Source of the DNA: Pseudomonas sp. P5_109
Lineage (GTDB): Bacteria > Pseudomonadota > Gammaproteobacteria > Pseudomonadales > Pseudomonadaceae
Assembly: GCF_034009455.1 (NCBI RefSeq)
Contig: NZ_CP125380.1
Coordinates: 3,919,501-3,983,500, forward strand
DNA length: 64,000 nucleotides
Reading direction: 5' to 3'
Within the stretch, counting starts at the first letter, position 1, and each line of letters begins with the position of its first letter. Under the pieces are notes generated by a model. The model was not told the DNA's origin, did not search any database, and saw nothing but the letters and a program-made list of their open reading frames with translations. The position numbers and the translations under genes were made by a program. Below, piece after piece: positions 16,739-22,610 of this stretch.

Positions 16739-17614
16739 ATGAGCCTGGAAGATCAATTGGCCAGATGGACTGGACCTTCGAGTGACACCGAGCAGGACAA
16801 GCAGGATAGAACGGAGCGAATGATTCGCCAAGCGATAGATTCACACGAACCATTCAACAATTGCTCATTGAGGATTTATGCGAAAGGATCTTATGCTAAC
16901 AACACTAATGTGCGCTCAGATAGTGATGTCGATATAGCTGTAGAATGTACAGAAGCTCTATATTGGGACGAGTTTGAAAAAGGGAACCATACGCCAGGCA
17001 AAGCATATGAGGGGATATGGACCCCAGCAAAGCTGAGAGCCGAACTTCTTTCCGCAATGGAGGCAAAGTTTCCCGACCAAGTAGATTCCACGGGTTCTAC
17101 CGCAATACAGATAAATTCTAGCTCAGCCCGCGTAGATGCTGATGTCGTACCATGTTTTAGCTTTCAGTATCACATAAGCGGCGAGGTGAGAGACGGAACT
17201 AAAATATTCAAGACAGATGGCAATAGTATCGTCAACTACCCGGCCCAGCAAATGGCATACGGAATAGCTAAGAACAAGCGAACTGGTAATAGCTATAAAA
17301 AAGGAGCACGACTCTTAAAGCGCATTGAAAACGCAATGGCAGAAGATAAAACATTCCGCGAATTGCCATCCTTCTTTATGGAATGCCTAGCCTACAACTG
17401 TCCAGACACTGTGTTTGCTCATTCAACATGGACAGAGTGCCTCAGAGCCATGCTTGTTCATATTTGGAACAACCTACAAGGTGATGAGCCGGACTCCGGG
17501 CGCTGGGTAGAAGTGAATGAATTCTTTCACCTATTTCATTCAAATCAAAAATGGACTCGTGAAGATGGGCGCGAGTTTTCAAAAGCAGCTTGGAACTACT
17601 TCGGGTTCAAATAA
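16739..17614 (+). CDS. CBASS CD-NTase (cyclic oligonucleotide synthase)
   Basis: 291 residues. The nucleotidyltransferase motif GSYANNTNVRSDSDVDI (about residues 50-66) supplies the GS loop and the metal-binding DxD pair. A third acidic residue lies in ARVDADVVPCF (about 130-140). This is the catalytic layout of cGAS/DncV-like enzymes, which make cyclic di- or trinucleotides on phage infection. Its stop overlaps the start of the next gene by one base (TAATG), a Cap15-like effector, giving a short type I CBASS. It is AT-rich compared with the phage genes. The nucleotide product cannot be predicted here. Confidence 0.85.
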   Translation: MSLEDQLARWTGPSSDTEQDKQDRTERMIRQAIDSHEPFNNCSLRIYAKGSYANNTNVRSDSDVDIAVECTEALYWDEFEKGNHTPGKAYEGIWTPAKLRAELLSAMEAKFPDQVDSTGSTAIQINSSSARVDADVVPCFSFQYHISGEVRDGTKIFKTDGNSIVNYPAQQMAYGIAKNKRTGNSYKKGARLLKRIENAMAEDKTFRELPSFFMECLAYNCPDTVFAHSTWTECLRAMLVHIWNNLQGDEPDSGRWVEVNEFFHLFHSNQKWTREDGREFSKAAWNYFGFK

Positions 17615-18276
17615 TGCGCAATGTAACACTTAAAAGCTCGCTGTATCTGTTGGTCGGAATTTCAGCAGTTGCTTGGTTTTCGATTGCCTACTTTAGCGGG
17701 CTAGATCTATCAAAGGTACTAGATTTTTTTGGGCTTATTCCAAAAGTGGTGAGCATTGATCTTTTGGTGATAGCGGTGTTTGTTAAGTGGGGGTGGAAAT
17801 TTAAAATATTTAGAGGTTGGCTTGTTCCATTTCCGAATTTAAACGGAAGCTGGGTGGGCTTTATATATTCAGATTGGAAAAATCCAGAGACGGGCGCAAA
17901 GCCTCCTCCTATACCCGTAATGCTGACCGTGAATCAGTCCTTCTTCCACATTAGCTGCATGATGCGCACGAGTGAAATGGAAAGCTCTTCGTATTCTGAG
18001 GGCTTTCTTATTGACCCTGATCGACAGATTAAAAGCGTAGCGTATACATATACTAGCAAACCCAGACTGAGCTTGAACGAGCGGAGTATTCCCCATGATG
18101 GAACAGCAGTGTTCCAGATCATTGAGAAGCAAAAACAAAAGCTAGTTGGTAGGTATTGGACGGAAAGATTAACTAAAGGTGAAATAATTCTTCACTACTA
18201 CTCAAAAGAGCTTCTAGATGAGCTTCCAGAAGACTTGGGCGAGCATCCTGTAACAGAATATGAAAATCGACGCTAA
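17614..18276 (+). CDS. Cap15-like CBASS effector (2TM + beta-barrel)
   Basis: 220 residues from the ATG overlapping the CD-NTase stop. Two hydrophobic segments lie at the N-terminus (about residues 9-28 and 41-58). A beta-rich domain follows, beginning NLNGSWVGFIYSDW, with strands such as PVMLTVNQSFFHISCMM. This is the S-2TMBeta/Cap15 architecture, in which the barrel senses the cyclic nucleotide and the transmembrane helices oligomerise and damage the inner membrane (known for the family). It is translationally coupled to the synthase. There are no Cap2/Cap3 or HORMA genes, so this is the minimal CBASS form. Confidence 0.8.
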   Translation: MRNVTLKSSLYLLVGISAVAWFSIAYFSGLDLSKVLDFFGLIPKVVSIDLLVIAVFVKWGWKFKIFRGWLVPFPNLNGSWVGFIYSDWKNPETGAKPPPIPVMLTVNQSFFHISCMMRTSEMESSSYSEGFLIDPDRQIKSVAYTYTSKPRLSLNERSIPHDGTAVFQIIEKQKQKLVGRYWTERLTKGEIILHYYSKELLDELPEDLGEHPVTEYENRR

Positions 18277-18430
18277 CAAGGCGCTACTGTATCAATAAGC
18301 CAACTAAACGCCCGCTTCTTGGTTCGCAATACGACTGGATGAAGCCGGCGCGATCAACTACGAACTGGGTTGCTGGAAGCCTACTCTTATTTAAAGTCAG
18401 CCACCCACCACAAGCTTATTTGGACTGTCC

Positions 18431-20101
18431 ATGATCTCAAAATTAAAGTTCCGGTTTGGGCGCACACCGACATCTGAAGCAGAAGAGGTATCGACCCCAG
18501 CAGTAACAGTATTTGTGGGCCCTAACAACTCAGGAAAAAGCAAAGTAATAGCCGAAATAACACAATATTGCCGGACCGGATTAAAAGATGCTAATGCGCT
18601 GATCTTAGAGGACGTTGCCTTCGACGGATTAGATAAGGAAAAAACCTTAGAAGCAATTAAACACTTTACACTTACCCAGCATCAGGGTGAGCAGATGTTG
18701 CCTGGATACATTCTAATAGGCAGCAAATATGGTCGAAATCAAGTCCCAATTGAGAGGTTACAATACTTAATACAAAACCCCCAAATTGAGAGCAATACTT
18801 ACTGCCAATGGTTTCTGACACATGCAACATTAATGCTTGACGGCCGCAGCCGAATCAATCTTATCAATGATCAGGAAGCCGGTGACTTACAACAACCACC
18901 ACAAACAAGCCTACAAGTCTTACTGCGAGATGACGATAAAAGGCACGAAGTAAGGCGTATAATTTACGAGGCTTTTGATACACATTTTGTAGTCGACCCT
19001 ACACATCTCGGACATCTGAGAATCCGCCTCTCGCCACGAGCCCCACTGGATAATATGGAAGAGCGAGGAATACATGCGGAAGCAGTCGACTTTCACTCGA
19101 AGGCCCTACCAATAGGAATCGCAAGCGACGGAGTCAAAGCTTTTACTGGCATAATCACAGAACTAATCGCAGGTGATCCCCGCGTGATTCTAATTGACGA
19201 GCCAGAAGCATTTCTGCACCCTTCGCTTGCCTCGAAGCTAGGATATGAGATCTCAAGGGCCGCATTATCCGAGGATAAACGAGTATTTGTTTCTACTCAT
19301 AGCCCTACCTTCGTCATGGGGTGCATACATTCCGGGGCACCTGTCAATATTGTAAGGCTTACATATAGAGGAGGCATTGCAACTTCACGAATACTTCCAA
19401 GCGCAGACATTCTGGAACTGATGAGAAACCCACTACTCCGATCCACTGGTGTTCTTAGCGGATTATTCTATGAATTTGTTGTTGTTACTGAATCTGATGC
19501 TGACCGTGCCTTCTATCAAGAGATAAATGAACGGTTATTACGATTTTGCCCAAACCGTGGAATCCCAAACTGCTTATTTATTAACGCCCAAAACAAGCAA
19601 ACGATTCAAACAATAATACGTCCATTACGAGAACTAGGCATTCCCGCAGCAGGAATTGTTGACATAGACGTATTGAAAGATGGCGGTAGCACCTGGGCAA
19701 ACATACTTACGAGTGCCAACATCCCGACCATATCACACAACGCACTTGCCACCATGAGAATAGCGGTTAAGCAAGCGATGGATGCCACTGGTCTTAATAT
19801 GAAGCGAGACGGAGGCATTGACATACTCAATGCGGCGGAAAAAGAAGCTGCTATAAACCTTTTAGACCAATTGGCCGACTACGGAATGTTTGTCGTCCCT
19901 AGAGGGGAACTGGAGTCATGGCTGCCGTTCACGAAGGCCTCCGGGCATGGCCCTTCATGGCTTATTGAGGTATTTGAAAAGATGGGGGAAGACCCTTCAT
20001 CGGATGACTATATAAAACCGGCCGAAGGTGACGTGTGGGAGTTCTTGTCTAAAATAAGAGCATGGAATGTTGATGCAAACCGCAAGGGCATTCCGTTATA
20101 A
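18431..20101 (+). CDS. OLD-family ATPase with TOPRIM nuclease domain
   Basis: 556 residues. Walker A is VGPNNSGKS (about 29-37). The Walker B run VILIDEPEAFLHP is at about 252-264, followed by the H-motif VSTHSP. A TOPRIM-like domain begins near residue 350 with VVVTESDADRAFY, continuing to GIVDIDVLKDGG, which offers the Glu and Asp residues for metal binding. OLD proteins and GajA share this order. There is no GajB-type helicase beside it. It follows the CBASS pair by 154 bp on the same strand, with similar AT-rich composition, so it is a separate defence gene or an ancillary one. Confidence 0.8.
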   Translation: MISKLKFRFGRTPTSEAEEVSTPAVTVFVGPNNSGKSKVIAEITQYCRTGLKDANALILEDVAFDGLDKEKTLEAIKHFTLTQHQGEQMLPGYILIGSKYGRNQVPIERLQYLIQNPQIESNTYCQWFLTHATLMLDGRSRINLINDQEAGDLQQPPQTSLQVLLRDDDKRHEVRRIIYEAFDTHFVVDPTHLGHLRIRLSPRAPLDNMEERGIHAEAVDFHSKALPIGIASDGVKAFTGIITELIAGDPRVILIDEPEAFLHPSLASKLGYEISRAALSEDKRVFVSTHSPTFVMGCIHSGAPVNIVRLTYRGGIATSRILPSADILELMRNPLLRSTGVLSGLFYEFVVVTESDADRAFYQEINERLLRFCPNRGIPNCLFINAQNKQTIQTIIRPLRELGIPAAGIVDIDVLKDGGSTWANILTSANIPTISHNALATMRIAVKQAMDATGLNMKRDGGIDILNAAEKEAAINLLDQLADYGMFVVPRGELESWLPFTKASGHGPSWLIEVFEKMGEDPSSDDYIKPAEGDVWEFLSKIRAWNVDANRKGIPL

Positions 20102-20185
20102 ACACTCCAAAACTATAAATTAGTTTATTGAAATTTCGACAACCCCTGTAGAACACAAGTAATTCCAAAAATTGATTCTGCCTTT

Positions 20186-20237
20186 CCTCGTTATCGGTTT
20201 CCCAAGCTGATAACGAGGGTTCGATTCCCTTCACCCG
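20186..20237 (+). other. tRNA-Gly(CCC)-like 3' fragment (probable old att scar)
   Basis: From about 20197 the sequence reads as a tRNA 3' half: anticodon loop TTCCCAA (CCC), stem GCTGA, variable region, T-arm GAGGGTTCGATTCCCTT and acceptor strand CACCCG. The 5' half is missing. A perfect 10-bp inverted repeat CCTCGTTATC/GATAACGAGG spans 20186-20218. tRNA-Gly(CCC) is a known integration target, so this is likely a leftover attachment site from another element that carried the defence genes. No functional tRNA is expected. Confidence 0.5.
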
Positions 20238-20263
20238 ACTACACGAATGAGCAGTTTTGGCAA

Positions 20264-21058
20264 CTAAAACAACCCCCCCAAAGATGCCGGTACCCAGTTC
20301 ATGATCACCAGTTCGCCGCTGACCTCAGCTTTGCCCTGCCGTTGATTGGTGTTGCAATAACGGATATCCAGCGTCTCGAAGTGAAAACCTTCGAACACCC
20401 GCCGAATATCCGGGTGATCGTTGATGCTGACCATCACCCTACCCTTACAGCGACGCATGAAATCAGCCATGCGCTCGTAGTTCTCAAACGGAAAGTCCAC
20501 GCCATAGCCGGCGGTCTGCCAGTAAGGCGGGTCCATGTAGTGGAAAGTATGCGGTCGGTCATAGCGCTCGGCACATTCCAGCCAGGGCAGATTTTCCACG
20601 TAGGTACCGGACAGTCGTTGCCAGGCAGCCGAGAGGTTCTCCTCGATCCGCAGCAGATTGATGGCCGGGCCGGTGGTCGCCGTGCCAAACGTCTGCCCAG
20701 TCACTTTGCCCGCGAACGCATGGTGCTGCAGATAGAAGAATCGCGCGGCGCGCTGAATATCGGTGAGGGTTTCGGGGCGGGTCATCTTCTGCCATTCGAA
20801 CACCTGGCGCGAGCTCAGCGCCCATTTGAATTGGCGAACGAACTCTTCGAGGTGGTTCTGCACGACGCGGTACAGCGTAACCAAGTCGCCGTTGATGTCG
20901 TTGAGGACTTCAACGGGTGCAGCCTGGGGCCGCATGAAGTAGAGCGCGGCGCCGCCGGCAAAGACTTCGACGTAGCATTCGTGGGGCGGAAAAAGTGGAA
21001 TGAGACGGGCGGCCAGGCGGCGTTTGCCGCCCATCCAAGGAATGATGGGTGTGGACAT
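20264..21058 (-). CDS. D12-class DNA adenine N6-methyltransferase (Dam-like)
   Basis: 264 residues from the ATG at 21056-21058; a TTG nine bases upstream is less likely. PIIPWMGGKRRLA is the SAM-binding motif of D12 methylases, FAGGAAL is motif I, and DPPYW near residue 170 is the catalytic motif IV. It probably methylates phage DNA, protecting it from host or defence nucleases. No partner restriction enzyme is nearby. A near-consensus LexA box (21076-21091) lies 18 bp upstream of the start, so SOS control is likely. It is the last gene of the minus-strand late region. Confidence 0.88.
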   Translation of the reverse strand: MSTPIIPWMGGKRRLAARLIPLFPPHECYVEVFAGGAALYFMRPQAAPVEVLNDINGDLVTLYRVVQNHLEEFVRQFKWALSSRQVFEWQKMTRPETLTDIQRAARFFYLQHHAFAGKVTGQTFGTATTGPAINLLRIEENLSAAWQRLSGTYVENLPWLECAERYDRPHTFHYMDPPYWQTAGYGVDFPFENYERMADFMRRCKGRVMVSINDHPDIRRVFEGFHFETLDIRYCNTNQRQGKAEVSGELVIMNWVPASLGGLF

Positions 21059-21075
21059 AGATAGCAAGACCTTTA

Positions 21076-21091
21076 CTGTATATATAAACAG
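21076..21091. promoter_or_regulatory. LexA (SOS) box 1
   Basis: CTGTATATATAAACAG matches the LexA consensus CTG-N10-CAG with the alternating TA core, 15 of 16 bases as in the ideal site. It lies just upstream of the Dam-like gene. Confidence 0.8.
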
Positions 21092-21172
21092 GTGCTAGGC
21101 TCGCCGCGCTTTGTGCACGGAGCAAGAGCCTTGGCTGGACTTGCAGGGACAATCTGCAGGGACGGCGGCCAG

Positions 21173-21209
21173 GCTGGGTGTTGACGCACCCAGCTCGGTC
21201 GCTCTTTTT
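21173..21209 (+). terminator. Hairpin with downstream T-run (possible terminator)
   Basis: GCTGGGTG (21173-21180) pairs with CACCCAGC (21187-21194) over a 6-base loop. A T5 run follows 10 bp later, which is farther than usual, so termination is only possible. It lies between the two LexA boxes. Confidence 0.35.
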
Positions 21210-21290
21210 AACTTTAGTGTTGAGGTTGCAAAGCCGGAATGGCCAAGCAGTTCGTCACCTTACTCTCGCCGAATCGTCACGCCTCAACTA

Positions 21291-21306
21291 CTGTATATAA
21301 AACCAG
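21291..21306. promoter_or_regulatory. LexA (SOS) box 2
   Basis: CTGTATATAAAACCAG fits CTG-N10-CAG with the TATATA core. It lies 18 bp before the plus-strand gene at 21325, so that gene is probably SOS-induced. Confidence 0.7.
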
Positions 21307-21324
21307 CTTCCGTAAGGTGTGACC

Positions 21325-21696
21325 GTGGACCCGTACGAAATCGAAGACACCAGCGACTGGCTTGGCTGCCCGACGCCGCTCGATACCTGCCGGCATCAGC
21401 TTCGAATGCTCGAGAACGAAATTCAGGAACTGACCCTGCAAATACGCCAGGCCCGACAAAACATCTTCAAGCTGGTTGAGATGCACACCGAAGCTGCCAA
21501 TGAGCGCGATACGCTTCGCTCTCAATTGGCCACTGCCAAAGCTGAAGCGGCCGATGCGAACAGCCTCGCGAACGAGATCGAAACCCGGAGCAACTGGGAG
21601 TTGATGGCCAAGGACAAGCACATCAGCGAGCTCACCGCAAAGCTACGCGCCCTCACCTGCCAAGATCAGCCCGTCGGGTTACCGGGCAACAGGTAA
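21325..21696 (+). CDS. Coiled-coil hypothetical protein, probably SOS-controlled
   Basis: About 123 residues from the GTG at 21325, which has AAGG 7 bp upstream; a GTG at 21319 is too close to it. Residues about 20-100 are a heptad-rich coiled coil (LEILQ-type pattern in MLENEIQELTLQIRQARQNI). Two Cys lie near each end. It is the only plus-strand gene in this part of the prophage and has its own LexA box. No function is recognised; small SOS-induced phage proteins of this sort may modulate host replication or lysis timing, but nothing here shows it. Confidence 0.5.
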   Translation: MDPYEIEDTSDWLGCPTPLDTCRHQLRMLENEIQELTLQIRQARQNIFKLVEMHTEAANERDTLRSQLATAKAEAADANSLANEIETRSNWELMAKDKHISELTAKLRALTCQDQPVGLPGNR

Positions 21697-21795
21697 ATCC
21701 GGCATCAGCGCCCACACATAGGCCTGACACACAGCCAGGGCGATCAATCCTTGGTCACCGGCATCGGTGATGGCGACAATTCTTTGAGCTCGCGC
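21679..21795 (-). CDS. Possible short spanin-like (Rz) reading frame or remnant
   Basis: Directly after the holin, a frame reads LARAQRIVAITDAGDQGLI then ALAVCQAYVWALMPD to a TAA at 21679. This resembles the C-terminal end of Pseudomonas phage Rz-type lysis proteins. AGGGAGG precedes it but no ATG, GTG or TTG lies at a useful distance; a CTG at about 21795 is the only option. It may be a truncated gene. It overlaps the 3' end of the plus-strand coiled-coil gene by 18 bp. Confidence 0.3.
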   Translation of the reverse strand, partial: ARAQRIVAITDAGDQGLIALAVCQAYVWALMPDLPVAR

Positions 21796-21805
21796 CAGTC
21801 CCTCC

Positions 21806-22000
21806 CTAGTTACTCAGTTTGGGCTGCAGGATCACCCGTGCCAGCATCACCAGGATACCCAGCACGCCATAAGCCGCAGGCGGCAATACCGCCTGCAACT
21901 GAGGCAGCAGTTGCTCAGCAATACCCAGTGCTGCAATCGCGCCGCCAGTCTGAACGCTGGACATTTTCAACGCGTCTTTCCAATTACTAATCAGTTGCAT
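21806..22000 (-). CDS. Phage holin (small)
   Basis: 64 residues. A polar start (MQLISNWKDALKMSSVQTGG) precedes two hydrophobic stretches, about residues 20-40 and 44-58 (VLPPAAYGVLGILVMLARV), ending in a charged tail. Its size and position after the SleB-type endolysin are typical of Pseudomonas phage holins. It would permeabilise the inner membrane for lysis. A second holin-like gene lies at 43145-43492. Confidence 0.7.
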   Translation of the reverse strand: MQLISNWKDALKMSSVQTGGAIAALGIAEQLLPQLQAVLPPAAYGVLGILVMLARVILQPKLSN

Positions 22001-22086
22001 GTTTTGTTGCCTCGGATGGCTGGGAAAGGTTCAGGCCCGCGTCTTCAGCGCGACCTGGTTATACGCAAACATCAGTGCCGTGGGGC

Positions 22087-22512
22087 TCACGGCACATCCC
22101 TGAAGAAAATGTGGTGCCCGAGCTTCAGCGTCTGCTTCGCGCCCTTAATCCACGTAGGCGGTTTTGGCATAGTGGTCGCGTAGTAATGGGTCGCCCCACC
22201 GGTCGGATCTGACACCTTGCCCGCCATCACCTGCTCGGCAGCGATCTGCGCCTGGGCAAACTCGCGGAAAGGAATCTGTTTCGCGCCACTCAGGTAAGCG
22301 AAGTTCGGGTCGTTCCTGTTCCAGCAGCTGAACTGGTAGGGCTTTTGGCACACACCGGCATAGCCCTCCCCCCACCACGACTGGGTCTTGCCATCGTTCA
22401 CCCGGTTGCGGATGGTCCAAGCCACCGCGATCTGGCCGGCCAGGCTCTCACCGCGGGCCTCACCCCACAGCGTGCGGGCAAGGATGTCGCGGTCTCTTTC
22501 TGTTGCAGTCAT
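22087..22512 (-). CDS. Phage endolysin, SleB/cell-wall hydrolase family
   Basis: 141 residues from the ATG at 22510-22512 with GGAG 8 bp upstream; the longer frame runs through the terminator. ARTLWGEARGESLAGQIAVAWTIRNR is the Hydrolase_2 (SleB) signature, with Glu in WGEARGE as catalytic candidate. C-terminal GGATHYYATTMPKPPTW is also typical. It degrades peptidoglycan at lysis. There is no signal peptide, so release depends on the holin. Confidence 0.85.
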   Translation of the reverse strand: MTATERDRDILARTLWGEARGESLAGQIAVAWTIRNRVNDGKTQSWWGEGYAGVCQKPYQFSCWNRNDPNFAYLSGAKQIPFREFAQAQIAAEQVMAGKVSDPTGGATHYYATTMPKPPTWIKGAKQTLKLGHHIFFRDVP

Positions 22513-22528
22513 CACTTTTCTCCAGGCG

Positions 22529-22553
22529 AAAAAAAACCCGCATTTGGCGGGCA
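22529..22553 (-). terminator. Rho-independent terminator after the tailspike gene
   Basis: On the minus strand, CCCGCCAAATGCGGG is followed by eight T. It ends the structural operon between the tailspike stop and the endolysin start, so lysis genes need readthrough (antitermination) or their own promoter. Confidence 0.85.
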
Positions 22554-22610
22554 TGGTTCTTCTACGAAACGGCACTGCCGGACGGAATTCCGTCCCTGTC
22601 TGGCGCTAGA

